A stretch of DNA of 64,000 bases, from contig CACSKA010000013.1 of assembly GCA_902706205.1 (NCBI GenBank), positions 1 to 64,000 on the forward strand, written 5' to 3'. The translations under genes and the position numbers were made by a program. The notes below the pieces were generated by a model. That model made no database searches, was not told the origin of the DNA, and was given only the letters and a program-made list of their open reading frames with translations. Position 1 is the first letter of the stretch; each line of letters starts with the position of its first letter. This stretch comes from Chryseobacterium sp. 18061. Lineage in GTDB: Bacteria; Pseudomonadota; Gammaproteobacteria; Enterobacterales; Enterobacteriaceae. Below, one piece after another: positions 1 to 8,632 of this stretch.

Positions 1-2
1 TT

Positions 3-122
3 TGCCTGGCGGCAACAGCGCGGTGGTCCCACCTGACCCCATGCCGAACTCAGAAGTGAAACGCCGTAGCGCCGATGGTAGTGTGGGGTCTCCCCATGCG
101 AGAGTAGGGAACTGCCAGGCAT
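3..122 (+). rRNA. rrf: 5S ribosomal RNA
   Basis: This is a 120-base 5S rRNA that matches the E. coli 5S sequence almost base for base: complementary ends TGCCTGGCGGC and GCCAGGCAT, and the conserved internal CCATGCCGAACTCAGAAG. A small difference sits at bases 15-17, in the terminal stem region where the rrn copies of E. coli also vary. It is part of the large ribosomal subunit. The rRNA genes upstream are outside the window. The two tRNA genes that follow are typical of the rrnC distal end in E. coli. Confidence 0.97.
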
Positions 123-176
123 CAAATTAGCAAGTCAAACCGGGGCATAAAACCGGTTGTTGTAAAGAAATTCGGT

Positions 177-253
177 GGAGCGGTAGTTCAGTCGGTTAGA
201 ATACCTGCCTGTCACGCAGGGGGTCGCGGGTTCGAGTCCCGTCCGTTCCGCCA
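177..253 (+). tRNA. aspT: tRNA-Asp (GTC)
   Basis: A 77-base cloverleaf with encoded CCA. The acceptor stem pairs GGAGCGG with CCGTTCC, the anticodon GTC lies at 211-213, and the T-arm carries GGTTCGAGTCC. It lies 54 bases after the 5S gene and is presumably processed from the rrn transcript, as aspT is in E. coli rrnC. Confidence 0.97.
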
Positions 254-306
254 CTTATTAGAAAATTAAGCCTGCTTTAATGCGGGCTTAATAATAAGCG
301 TCATTT

Positions 307-382
307 AGGGGCGTAGCTCAGTTGGTAGAGCACCGGTCTCCAAAACCGGGTGTCGCGAGTTCGAGTCTCTCCGCCCCTGCCA
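307..382 (+). tRNA. trpT: tRNA-Trp (CCA)
   Basis: A 76-base tRNA with encoded CCA. The acceptor stem pairs AGGGGCG with CGCCCCT and the anticodon CCA is at 340-342. It is the last gene of the rrn transcript, as in E. coli rrnC, and is followed directly by an intrinsic terminator. Confidence 0.97.
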
Positions 383-390
383 TATAATGA

Positions 391-418
391 TCCTTTGCTT
401 CGGCAAAGGATTTTTTTT
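391..418 (+). terminator. Intrinsic terminator of the rrn operon
   Basis: An 8-bp stem (TCCTTTGC / GCAAAGGA) with a stable TTCG tetraloop is followed by eight T. It lies 9 bases after trpT and ends the rrn-aspT-trpT transcript. Confidence 0.9.
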
Positions 419-474
419 GTCTAAAATTCAGCGGATTTTCATCCGCCACCCCTCATAGAAAATACTCAAATTCC

Positions 475-1296
475 TTATTCGAGCACGGTCACCTTCAAGA
501 TCTCTCGAATTTGTGCCTGCTTATCACTGTTCTGAAGCCAAATAGCATATAACGGTCGTGAAAGCGTCGCGCTGTCAGCAACGGTATGTAACCCATCTTT
601 CTCTTTTGCCCAAATCATTGGTAACCAAGAGCAGCCTTCAAGCGGCATGAGTTGTTGCCGTGCCAGCTCCGCAGAACTGGTTGTCAGCAGTGGAATGTCA
701 TCTGGTGCGATAAGTCCTGCCTCATGCTGTTGGAAGTCCGGGCCCCATTCCAGTCGCAGATAGTTCAGATTCGCTTTGACCTGCGAAGGACTTGAACAAT
801 AGAGCGCTAGTGTGAAATGCCCCAGTAACTGGCTGCTGAATTCGTCCATTTTAGGGGCTTCAGTGGTAATCAGCAGATCCAACTGACGCTCATGAAGCTG
901 TTTAACCAACGATTGCCTCTGAGCTATACGGGCTTCAAATTGCAACGTGTTGTGCGTCGGATAGAGTCGTCCCAACCAGCTATTCAGCATGCACTCCCAC
1001 AGAGAGGCGCTGGCACCAATAGAGAACTCATTATGGCGTGACGTGTTGGCCACTTCCTTACGTGCCAATTGCCAGGTACTCATCAGCGTTTCGGCATAGG
1101 GAAGAAGCTTCTCACCAGCCGCTGTCAGGCGGATATTGTTGCGATGTCGGGTAAAAAGATTCACACCCAGCTGGTTCTCAAGCTGACGAATACGAAAGCT
1201 GACGGCTGATTGCGTCAGGTATAGCGCTTCTGCCGCACGCCCGAAGTGACGTGTTCGGCTCACTTCAAGAAAAGTTTTTAGCAATTCCGTATCCAC
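475..1296 (-). CDS. hdfR: LysR-family regulator HdfR
   Basis: A 273-residue LysR-type transcription factor. The N-terminal winged helix-turn-helix covers about residues 1-60 (RAAEALYLTQSAVSFRIRQL is the recognition region) and is followed by the effector-binding domain. In E. coli, HdfR represses the flagellar master operon flhDC and is itself under H-NS control; those roles are carried over from family knowledge. It lies divergent from maoP, as in E. coli. The E. coli protein is 279 residues; the difference is at the C terminus. The start is fixed by the MDTELLKTFLEV opening typical of the family. Confidence 0.93.
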   Translation of the reverse strand: MDTELLKTFLEVSRTRHFGRAAEALYLTQSAVSFRIRQLENQLGVNLFTRHRNNIRLTAAGEKLLPYAETLMSTWQLARKEVANTSRHNEFSIGASASLWECMLNSWLGRLYPTHNTLQFEARIAQRQSLVKQLHERQLDLLITTEAPKMDEFSSQLLGHFTLALYCSSPSQVKANLNYLRLEWGPDFQQHEAGLIAPDDIPLLTTSSAELARQQLMPLEGCSWLPMIWAKEKDGLHTVADSATLSRPLYAIWLQNSDKQAQIREILKVTVLE

Positions 1297-1342
1297 AACC
1301 TTCTCCGCAAAATAATTTGTCGTGTTGATTTAAATGTTTTGT

Positions 1343-1370
1343 TTGACGCTCTGTCAAGCGTAACTAATAC
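1343..1370 (+). promoter_or_regulatory. Candidate sigma-70 promoter of maoP
   Basis: TTGACG (1343-1348), a 16-base spacer and TAATAC (1365-1370) lie 45 bases ahead of maoP in the hdfR-maoP divergent region. The -35 box is part of a short inverted repeat (TTGAC / GTCAA, 1343-1357). The surrounding DNA is A/T-rich. The assignment rests on box match and position only. Confidence 0.5.
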
Positions 1371-1414
1371 TCCGCGCCATAAATAGCTCAGCCAAAGAAT
1401 CAGGAGCGTGTAGG

Positions 1415-1753
1415 ATGGCGGAAAGCTTTACGACGACTAATCGTTTTTTTGACAATAAAAATTATCCGCGTGGGTTCTCTCGTCATGGTGACTTCACCAT
1501 CAAAGAAGCCCAACTGCTGGAGCGCCACGGTTATGCGTTTAATGAGCTGGAACTGGGTCACCGTGAGCCTGTGACGGAAGAGGAAAAGCAGTTTGTCGCG
1601 GTATGCCGTGGCGAACGCGAACCGGCAACTGAGATTGAACGCGTATGGATCAAGTACATGGCGCGAATCAAACGGCCAAAACGTTTTCACACGCTGTCTG
1701 GTGGTAAGCCACAGACAGAAGGTGCGGAAGACTACACCGAAAGCGACGATTAA
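1415..1753 (+). CDS. maoP: Macrodomain Ori organization protein MaoP
   Basis: A 112-residue soluble protein, full length and closely matching E. coli MaoP (formerly YifE). MaoP acts with the nearby 17-bp site maoS to organise the Ori macrodomain of the chromosome in E. coli. I could not identify maoS itself here. The sequence is hydrophilic, with an acidic C terminus (ESDD) and no recognised catalytic motif. An AGGAG Shine-Dalgarno lies 9 bases ahead of the ATG. It is transcribed alone, divergent from hdfR, and ends at a bidirectional terminator shared with comM. Confidence 0.93.
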   Translation: MAESFTTTNRFFDNKNYPRGFSRHGDFTIKEAQLLERHGYAFNELELGHREPVTEEEKQFVAVCRGEREPATEIERVWIKYMARIKRPKRFHTLSGGKPQTEGAEDYTESDD

Positions 1754-1757
1754 TGAT

Positions 1758-1780
1758 AAAGGGGCGAAAGCCCCTTTTTT
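1758..1780. terminator. Bidirectional terminator between maoP and comM
   Basis: An 8-bp stem (AAAGGGGC / GCCCCTTT) with a GAAA tetraloop has T-runs on both strands. It lies 4 bases after the maoP stop and overlaps the comM stop codon, so it can serve both convergent genes. Confidence 0.88.
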
Positions 1781-3299
1781 ACGCCATCATTTTCTGTAAA
1801 TGGATCAGTAACCTTTCTATTGCCCGATACCCCAGCGCTTCTTGCAAATGTAGCCGCGTTATCTTTTCCGCTCCGGCAAGATCGGCCAGCGTTCGTGAAA
1901 CTTTAATCAATCGCTGCCAGGCCCGAATCGATAATCCCAAGTGGGCGAATGCCTGCTCCAGCCATGCCGCATCTTCTTTCTGCAGTTCACACCATGTTTT
2001 AATCTCATTGTTCCCCAGAAGGGCGTTGAGCTTCCCCTGGCGGGACAACTGTATTTGCTGTGCGGCAATGACACGTGTCTTCACGATCATGCTGCTTTCA
2101 CCTTTTTCAGGCCGTTGGCTAAGAAGACCTGGAGGTGGAAGTGGGATCTCCAGCGAGAGATCAAAGCGGTCAAGAAAAGGCCCTGACAGGCGCGCCAGGT
2201 AACGCAGGATTTGCTCCGGAGAGCTGCGATTATGATTGCCCTGATAGTGTCCCGTCGGGCTGGGGTTCATGGCGGCAATGAGTTGAAAACGCGCTGGATA
2301 GGTGATTTTTGCCCGGGTCCGCGAAATATGAATTTTCCCTGACTCAATGGGTTCACGCAGAGCATCCAGTACCCGACGTTCGAATTCAGGGAGTTCATCG
2401 AGAAACAGAATGCCATTGTGCGCTAACGAAATTTCCCCGGGTGCGGGGATCGTGCCGCCACCGACCATCGCCGTAATTGATGCACTGTGATGAGGCGAGC
2501 GGAATGGACGCTTACGCCATTGTTGGTGAAGATGCCCCGCACTGGTCAGGCTGAGGATTGCCGCACTCTCCAGAGCTTCCTGGCTGCTCAGAGAGGGTAG
2601 AATGCCCGGTAATCGGCTGGCCAGCATTGTTTTTCCGGTACCCGGTGGTCCCACAAGTAGCAAGTTATGCCCGCCTGCGGCGGCGATTTCGAGCGCGCGC
2701 TTCCCCTGTTGTTGGCCTATAACGTCGCTGATGTCGGCCTCTATAGCCGTGGGTATGTCTTCCAGCATTTCGGGATGTTGCAATGGGATGCGTCCCTCAA
2801 GAAAAGCACAAACCTCCTGCAAATGGCTGGCAATGAAACAGTCTGTTCCGCCAATCAGACCGACCTCAGGGGCATTTTCTGCCGCCACAATAATTTGTCG
2901 GCCAGCGCTGATGGCTTCCATCGCGCCGGAAATAGCCCCGGTAACTCCACGTAGCGCGCCCGTAAGCGCGAGCTCACCGATGAGCTCATACTGATTAAGT
3001 CTGGTGGTGTTGAGCTGCTCAGACGCCGCCAGAAGCGCAATTGCGATAGGTAAATCGTATCGTCCACCCTCCTTGGGTAAATCGGCCGGTGCCAGGTTGA
3101 TGGTGATCTTCTTTGCAGGAAATTCATACCCGCTGTTGATCATCGCGCTTCTGACCCGATCGCGAGCCTCTTTCACCGCTGTTTCCGGTAAACCCACCAT
3201 AGTTAAGCCTGGTAATCCGTTACTGATATGCACTTCAACGGTGATGAGGGGGGCGTTAACCCCCAATGCGGCCCGTGTATAAATAATCGACAATGACAT
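1779..3299 (-). CDS. comM: Mg-chelatase-like AAA+ ATPase ComM/YifB
   Basis: A 506-residue protein with an N-terminal Lon-protease-like fold domain (about residues 1-190) and a Mg-chelatase-type AAA+ domain. Walker A GPPGTGKT is at 217-224 and Walker B ILFLDE at 297-302; a Mg-chelatase C-terminal helical domain ends the protein. In naturally transformable bacteria ComM is a helicase that extends branch migration of incoming DNA. Its role in enterobacteria is not established. Length equals the E. coli protein (YifB). It converges on maoP, and its 5' side faces the ilv leader region. Confidence 0.93.
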   Translation of the reverse strand: MSLSIIYTRAALGVNAPLITVEVHISNGLPGLTMVGLPETAVKEARDRVRSAMINSGYEFPAKKITINLAPADLPKEGGRYDLPIAIALLAASEQLNTTRLNQYELIGELALTGALRGVTGAISGAMEAISAGRQIIVAAENAPEVGLIGGTDCFIASHLQEVCAFLEGRIPLQHPEMLEDIPTAIEADISDVIGQQQGKRALEIAAAGGHNLLLVGPPGTGKTMLASRLPGILPSLSSQEALESAAILSLTSAGHLHQQWRKRPFRSPHHSASITAMVGGGTIPAPGEISLAHNGILFLDELPEFERRVLDALREPIESGKIHISRTRAKITYPARFQLIAAMNPSPTGHYQGNHNRSSPEQILRYLARLSGPFLDRFDLSLEIPLPPPGLLSQRPEKGESSMIVKTRVIAAQQIQLSRQGKLNALLGNNEIKTWCELQKEDAAWLEQAFAHLGLSIRAWQRLIKVSRTLADLAGAEKITRLHLQEALGYRAIERLLIHLQKMMA

Positions 3300-3626
3300 A
3301 GCGCCTCCGTAGGAAGTCAGTATGTCGAGTTACATAAGCGCGGCAATGATCAAAGTTGTTTTTTACGGGCATGTATCAGGTGATTTTCAGGGTATTTCAT
3401 CGCTGTTGCATTCAATTGGGAGCACGTTCGAGAAAAATAGCCATTGCCAAACGGTCTTCATGTAATGAAGAATTTTCATCTCAGTTATTTCTTATAAAAA
3501 ACAATACTTTTTACCAATATCGTTAGCGTGATCAGAAAACGCATCATAAAAAATCTTGTGTTGTTCTTCGTGTCTGTGGTAACTCTTTAGGTATTCCTTC
3601 GAACAAGAAGCCAGAAAGTATAGAAA
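3300..3626 (+). promoter_or_regulatory. ilvLGMEDA promoter region (non-coding)
   Basis: This 327-base gap between comM and ilvL holds no ORF I can support. It is A/T-rich, with A- and T-tracts around 3480-3560, which fits the upstream activating region of the E. coli ilv promoter that binds IHF. The promoter should lie at about 3550-3600, but I cannot assign its boxes with confidence. Confidence 0.5.
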
Positions 3627-3725
3627 ATGACAGCCCTTCTACGAGTGATTAGCCTGGTCGTGATTAGCGTGGTGGTGATTATTATCCCACCGTGCGGGGC
3701 TGCACTTGGAAGAGGAAAGGCTTAG
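3627..3725 (+). CDS. ilvL: ilvGMEDA leader peptide
   Basis: A 32-residue leader peptide beginning MTALLRVISLVV and ending ALGRGKA, the same pattern as E. coli IlvL. Fifteen of its 32 residues are Ile, Val or Leu, clustered between residues 4 and 20. Ribosome stalling at these codons when the charged branched-chain tRNAs are scarce lets an antiterminator form instead of the terminator at 3749-3780. The run VVISVVVIII is the main control segment. Confidence 0.95.
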   Translation: MTALLRVISLVVISVVVIIIPPCGAALGRGKA

Positions 3726-3748
3726 AAAACAAGCCTTAACGAACTAAG

Positions 3749-3780
3749 ACCCCCGCACCGAAAGGTCCGGGGGTTTTTTT
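3749..3780 (+). terminator. ilv attenuator terminator
   Basis: A G/C-rich hairpin pairs C3750-G3755 with C3768-G3773 and ACC with GGT around a GAAA loop. It is followed by seven T (3774-3780). It lies 23 bases after the ilvL stop and is the regulated terminator of the operon. Confidence 0.93.
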
Positions 3781-3865
3781 ATGACTGCGAAAAAACCAAA
3801 GAGAAACAGAACATGGTAAATAGCATAAAATTCTGTTTCTCTCGAATAGCGACGGGGATGTAACT

Positions 3866-5512
3866 ATGAATGGGGCTCAATGGGTGGTGCATGCGTTGCG
3901 AGCGCAAGGGGTTGAGACAATATTTGGCTACCCGGGCGGCGCTATTATGCCTATCTACGATGCATTGTATGACGGCGGTGTGGAGCATCTGCTGTGCCGA
4001 CATGAGCAGGGCGCGGCGATGGCGGCGATTGGCTATGCTCGTGCAACCGGGAAAACCGGCGTGTGTATGGCGACTTCCGGCCCTGGAGCCACCAACCTGA
4101 TAACCGGCCTTGCCGATGCGTTGCTGGATTCCGTCCCGGTCGTGGCCATCACCGGCCAGGTCGCTTCCTCGTTTATCGGCACCGATGCATTTCAGGAAGT
4201 GGACGTTCTCGGTTTATCACTTGCTTGCACCAAACACAGTTTCCTGGTGCAGTCGCTGGAAGAGTTGCCACGCGTCATGGCCGAAGCCTTCCTGGTGGCA
4301 AACTCAGGCCGTCCTGGTCCGGTTCTGGTTGATATCCCGAAAGACATTCAGGTCGCCAGCGCCGCACTTGAACCGCATTTTTCCACCGTTGAAGATGAAA
4401 CCGTTTTCCCGTTCGAAGACGTTGAACAGGCTCGCCAGATGATTGCCCAGGCCAGCCAACCGATATTGTACGTCGGTGGTGGCGTCGGGATGGCGCAGGC
4501 GGTTCCTGCACTGCGCGAGTTTATCGCGGTCACGCAAATGCCTGTTACCTGCACACTGAAAGGGCTGGGTGCAGTGGAGGCAGATTATCCGTACTACCTG
4601 GCGATGCTGGGTATGCACGGTACGAAAGCGGCTAACCTGGCGGTGCAGCAGTGCGATTTGCTGATCGCCGTTGGCGCGCGCTTTGATGACCGCGTTACCG
4701 GCAAGCTGAATACTTTTGCCCCGAATGCGAAAGTCATTCATATGGATATCGACCCTGCGGAACTGAACAAGCTGCGTCAGGTTCACGTGGGTCTTCAGGC
4801 GGATTTGAATGCGCTGTTACCTGCCCTGCAACAGCCGTTGAAGATCGATGCGTGGCGTAAACACACTGCGGAATTACGTGCTGAGAACACCTGGCGCTAC
4901 GACCATCCGGGTGAGGCCATTTACGCGCCGTTACTGCTCAAACAGCTCTCCGATCGCAAACCGGCCAATAGCGTGGTGACCACCGATGTCGGCCAGCATC
5001 AGATGTGGTCGGCGCAGCACATGACGTACACCCGTCCGGAAAACTTCATCACCTCCAGCGGATTAGGCACGATGGGCTTTGGCCTGCCTGCGGCTGTGGG
5101 CGCGCAGGTTGCGCGTCCGGATGATACCGTTATCTGCATTTCCGGTGATGGTTCGTTCATGATGAACGTGCAGGAACTCGGCACCGTGAAGCGTAAGCAG
5201 CTGCCGGTGAAGATTGTCATTCTCGATAACCAGCGCCTGGGGATGGTTCGTCAATGGCAGCAGCTCTTTTTCCAGGAGCGCTACAGCGAAACAACGCTGA
5301 CTGATAATCCGGATTTCCTCATCCTGGCCAGCGCCTTTGGTATTCCTGGCCAGCACATTACCCGTAAAGACCAGGTTGAAGCGGCTCTCGACACTATGCT
5401 GAACAGCACCGGGCCATACCTGCTTCATGTCTCAATCGACGAACTCGAAAACGTCTGGCCCCTGGTACCGCCGGGTGCCAGTAATGCAGAAATGCTGGAG
5501 AAATTATCATGA
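3866..5512 (+). CDS. ilvG: Acetolactate synthase II large subunit (intact)
   Basis: A 548-residue thiamine-diphosphate enzyme. It condenses two pyruvates, or pyruvate with 2-oxobutyrate, to acetohydroxy acids, the first common step of Val and Ile synthesis. The catalytic Glu47 (RHEQGAAMAAIGYARATGK) and the ThDP-binding GDGSFMMN motif at about 427-434 are present, with the three-domain ThDP/FAD fold. The frame is unbroken; in E. coli K-12 the same gene is frameshifted. Isozyme II is resistant to valine feedback, so this cell should not be valine-sensitive as K-12 is. The ATG follows the attenuator by 85 bases and the gene overlaps ilvM by 4 bases. Confidence 0.97.
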   Translation: MNGAQWVVHALRAQGVETIFGYPGGAIMPIYDALYDGGVEHLLCRHEQGAAMAAIGYARATGKTGVCMATSGPGATNLITGLADALLDSVPVVAITGQVASSFIGTDAFQEVDVLGLSLACTKHSFLVQSLEELPRVMAEAFLVANSGRPGPVLVDIPKDIQVASAALEPHFSTVEDETVFPFEDVEQARQMIAQASQPILYVGGGVGMAQAVPALREFIAVTQMPVTCTLKGLGAVEADYPYYLAMLGMHGTKAANLAVQQCDLLIAVGARFDDRVTGKLNTFAPNAKVIHMDIDPAELNKLRQVHVGLQADLNALLPALQQPLKIDAWRKHTAELRAENTWRYDHPGEAIYAPLLLKQLSDRKPANSVVTTDVGQHQMWSAQHMTYTRPENFITSSGLGTMGFGLPAAVGAQVARPDDTVICISGDGSFMMNVQELGTVKRKQLPVKIVILDNQRLGMVRQWQQLFFQERYSETTLTDNPDFLILASAFGIPGQHITRKDQVEAALDTMLNSTGPYLLHVSIDELENVWPLVPPGASNAEMLEKLS

Positions 5513-5772
5513 TGCATCATCAGGTTGCCGTTCAGGCCCGCTTCAATCCGGAAACGTTAGAGCGCGTTTTGCGTGTGGTACGCCATCGTGGCTTTCAAAT
5601 TTGTGCCATGAATATGGAAACAGCCACTGACGCCCAAAACATAAATATTGAATTGACCGTTGCCAGCCTTCGTCCAGTCGAATTACTGTTTAGTCAGTTA
5701 AGCAAACTGGTAGACGTCGCCCGCGTCGAGATCCAGCAACGAACAACATCATCACAACAAATCCGCGCCTGA
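5509..5772 (+). CDS. ilvM: Acetolactate synthase II small subunit
   Basis: An 87-residue ACT-type regulatory subunit, the same length as E. coli IlvM. It pairs with IlvG and is needed for full activity. The ATG overlaps the ilvG stop as ATGA, which suggests translational coupling of the two subunits. One ACT fold (beta-alpha-beta-beta-alpha-beta) covers about residues 3-75; the tail is polar. Confidence 0.95.
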   Translation: MMHHQVAVQARFNPETLERVLRVVRHRGFQICAMNMETATDAQNINIELTVASLRPVELLFSQLSKLVDVARVEIQQRTTSSQQIRA

Positions 5773-5790
5773 GCGCAAGAAGGAAGAACA

Positions 5791-6723
5791 ATGACGACGA
5801 AAAAAGCTGATTACATCTGGTTTAACGGTGAGATGGTTCCATGGGGTGAAGCGAAGGTGCACGTGATGTCCCACGCCCTGCACTACGGGACGTCCGTCTT
5901 CGAAGGCATCCGTTGCTACGATTCTCACAAAGGCCCGGTGGTGTTCCGTCATCGTGAACACATGCAGCGTCTGCATGATTCAGCCAAAATTTATCGTTTC
6001 CCGGTTTCTCAGAGCGTCGATGAACTGATGGAAGCCTGCCGTAATGTTATTCGTAAAAACAACCTGACCAGCGCCTACATTCGTCCGCTGGTATTCGTTG
6101 GCGATGTCGGTATGGGCGTGAACCCGCCAGATGGTTACAACACTGACGTTATCATTGCCGCTTTCCCTTGGGGTGCATACCTCGGCGCAGAAGCGCTGGA
6201 TCAAGGGATCGACGCAATGGTGTCTTCCTGGAATCGTGTGGCACCGAACACTATCCCAACCGCAGCAAAAGCGGGAGGGAACTACCTTTCTTCATTGCTG
6301 GTCGGCAGCGAAGCGCGTCGTCACGGCTACCAGGAAGGGATCGCGCTGGATGTGAACGGCTATATCTCTGAAGGCGCGGGCGAGAACCTGTTCGAAGTGA
6401 AAGACGGTATTCTGTTCACGCCGCCGTTCACCTCTTCCGCGCTGCCGGGGATTACCCGCGATGCGATCATTAAGCTGGCGAAAGACCTGAACATCGAAAT
6501 TCGCGAGCAGGTGCTTTCCCGCGAATCGCTGTATCTGGCTGACGAAGTGTTCATGTCCGGTACCGCCGCAGAAATCACGCCAGTCCGCAGTGTGGACGGC
6601 ATTCAGGTGGGTGAAGGCCGCTGTGGCCCGGTCACCAAACGTATTCAGCAAGCATTCTTCGGCCTCTTTACCGGTGAAACGGAAGATAAATGGGGCTGGT
6701 TGGATCAAGTTAATCCGAAATAA
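5791..6723 (+). CDS. ilvE: Branched-chain amino acid aminotransferase
   Basis: A 310-residue fold-type IV PLP enzyme that transfers the amino group from glutamate to the 2-oxo acids of Val, Ile and Leu. The PLP lysine is Lys160 in TAAKAGGNY; the ENLFEVKDG and SGTAAEITPV motifs are present. It is one residue longer than in E. coli, at the C terminus. It starts 18 bases after ilvM with an AGGAAG Shine-Dalgarno. Confidence 0.96.
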   Translation: MTTKKADYIWFNGEMVPWGEAKVHVMSHALHYGTSVFEGIRCYDSHKGPVVFRHREHMQRLHDSAKIYRFPVSQSVDELMEACRNVIRKNNLTSAYIRPLVFVGDVGMGVNPPDGYNTDVIIAAFPWGAYLGAEALDQGIDAMVSSWNRVAPNTIPTAAKAGGNYLSSLLVGSEARRHGYQEGIALDVNGYISEGAGENLFEVKDGILFTPPFTSSALPGITRDAIIKLAKDLNIEIREQVLSRESLYLADEVFMSGTAAEITPVRSVDGIQVGEGRCGPVTKRIQQAFFGLFTGETEDKWGWLDQVNPK

Positions 6724-6726
6724 AAC

Positions 6727-6752
6727 AATGGGACGGCACGCACCGTCCCATT
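6727..6752 (+). other. Intercistronic hairpin between ilvE and ilvD
   Basis: A perfect 10-bp stem (AATGGGACGG / CCGTCCCATT) with a CACGCA loop lies 3 bases after the ilvE stop. It is followed only by TTTAAC, not a real T-tract, so it may be an mRNA processing or stability element or a weak terminator rather than the operon end. Confidence 0.7.
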
Positions 6753-6779
6753 TAACAGTTAGACGGGAGTAAACAGAGC

Positions 6780-8630
6780 ATGCCTAAGTATCGTTCCGCC
6801 ACTACCACCCACGGCCGAAATATGGCCGGCGCCCGCGCGCTGTGGCGCGCCACCGGGATGACAGATGCCGATTTCGGCAAACCCATTATTGCCGTTGTGA
6901 ACTCGTTTACCCAGTTCGTGCCAGGCCATGTACATTTGCGCGACCTTGGTAAACTGGTTGCTGAGCAAATCGAAGCCTCTGGCGGCGTGGCGAAAGAATT
7001 CAACACTATCGCCGTCGACGATGGTATCGCCATGGGTCACGGGGGCATGCTGTATTCACTGCCGTCGCGCGAGCTGATCGCCGATTCCGTGGAATACATG
7101 GTGAACGCCCACTGCGCCGATGCAATGGTCTGTATTTCCAACTGCGACAAAATCACCCCGGGGATGCTGATGGCGTCTCTGCGCCTGAACATTCCAGTTA
7201 TCTTTGTTTCCGGTGGCCCGATGGAAGCCGGGAAAACTAAATTGTCCGATCAGATCATCAAACTGGACCTGGTTGATGCGATGATTCAGGGCGCGGACCC
7301 TAAAGTGTCCGACGAGCAGAGCGAGCAGATTGAGCGCTCCGCGTGCCCGACCTGTGGTTCCTGTTCCGGCATGTTCACCGCCAACTCGATGAACTGCCTG
7401 ACCGAAGCGTTGGGCCTGTCGCAGCCGGGCAACGGCTCGCTGCTGGCAACGCACGCCGACCGTAAAGACCTGTTCCTCAACGCCGGTACGCGCATCGTTG
7501 AGTTGACCAAGCGTTATTATGAGCAGGACGACGCGTCCGCGCTGCCGCGGAACATCGCCAGCAAAGCCGCGTTTGAGAACGCCATGACACTGGATATCGC
7601 CATGGGCGGTTCCACCAATACCGTTCTTCACCTGCTGGCCGCCGCGCAGGAAGCGGAAATCGACTTCACCTTGAGTGACATCGACAAGCTGTCCCGCAAA
7701 GTGCCGCAACTGTGTAAAGTCGCGCCAAGTACTCAGAAATATCACATGGAAGACGTTCACCGTGCCGGCGGCGTCCTCGGAATTCTCGGCGAGCTGGACC
7801 GCGCTGGGCTGCTGAACCGCGATGTGAAAAATGTGCTGGGGCTGTCACTGCCGCAGACGCTGGATCAGTACGATGTGATGCTGACCAAAGATGACGCGGT
7901 TAAAACCATGTTCCGTGCGGGCCCGGCAGGTATTCGTACCACTCAGGCCTTCTCGCAGAACTGCCGTTGGGACACGCTGGACGACGACCGTGCCGAAGGC
8001 TGTATCCGTTCACTGGAAAACGCCTACAGTCAGGACGGCGGTTTGGCAGTGCTGTACGGTAACTTCGCGGAAAATGGCTGCATTGTGAAAACCGCAGGCG
8101 TGGACGACAGCAATCTTAAATTCACCGGCCCGGCTAAAGTGTACGAAAGCCAGGACGATGCGGTAGAAGCGATTCTCGGCGGCAAAGTGGTTGCTGGCGA
8201 CGTAGTGGTTATCCGCTATGAAGGACCAAAAGGTGGACCGGGCATGCAAGAAATGCTCTATCCGACTACTTTCCTGAAATCGATGGGCCTCGGCAAAGCC
8301 TGTGCACTGGTCACCGACGGGCGCTTCTCCGGCGGAACGTCTGGTCTGTCTATCGGACACGTGTCACCGGAAGCGGCAAGCGGAGGCAACATCGCGCTGA
8401 TTGAAGACGGCGACATGATTGCTATCGACATTCCGAGCCGTGGTATTCAGCTGCAACTGAGCGATCAGGAACTGGCGGCGCGTCGTGAAGCGCAGGACGC
8501 ACGTGGCGATCAGGCCTGGACTCCGCATAATCGCGAACGTCAGGTTTCTTTCGCGCTGCGTGCCTACGCCAGCCTGGCGACCAGTGCAGACAAAGGTGCA
8601 GTGCGCGATAAATCCAAACTTGGGGGCTAA
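6780..8630 (+). CDS. ilvD: Dihydroxy-acid dehydratase
   Basis: A 616-residue iron-sulfur dehydratase converting 2,3-dihydroxy acids to 2-oxo acids in Ile/Val synthesis. The family signature NCDKITPGM holds cluster Cys122 and metal-binding Asp123/Lys124; the second cluster signature CPTCGSCSGM holds Cys195. The third position used in [2Fe-2S] homologues (around residue 49) is not a cysteine here, in keeping with the [4Fe-4S] type known in E. coli. Same length as E. coli. It ends 2 bases before ilvA. Confidence 0.97.
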   Translation: MPKYRSATTTHGRNMAGARALWRATGMTDADFGKPIIAVVNSFTQFVPGHVHLRDLGKLVAEQIEASGGVAKEFNTIAVDDGIAMGHGGMLYSLPSRELIADSVEYMVNAHCADAMVCISNCDKITPGMLMASLRLNIPVIFVSGGPMEAGKTKLSDQIIKLDLVDAMIQGADPKVSDEQSEQIERSACPTCGSCSGMFTANSMNCLTEALGLSQPGNGSLLATHADRKDLFLNAGTRIVELTKRYYEQDDASALPRNIASKAAFENAMTLDIAMGGSTNTVLHLLAAAQEAEIDFTLSDIDKLSRKVPQLCKVAPSTQKYHMEDVHRAGGVLGILGELDRAGLLNRDVKNVLGLSLPQTLDQYDVMLTKDDAVKTMFRAGPAGIRTTQAFSQNCRWDTLDDDRAEGCIRSLENAYSQDGGLAVLYGNFAENGCIVKTAGVDDSNLKFTGPAKVYESQDDAVEAILGGKVVAGDVVVIRYEGPKGGPGMQEMLYPTTFLKSMGLGKACALVTDGRFSGGTSGLSIGHVSPEAASGGNIALIEDGDMIAIDIPSRGIQLQLSDQELAARREAQDARGDQAWTPHNRERQVSFALRAYASLATSADKGAVRDKSKLGG

Positions 8631-8632
8631 TC

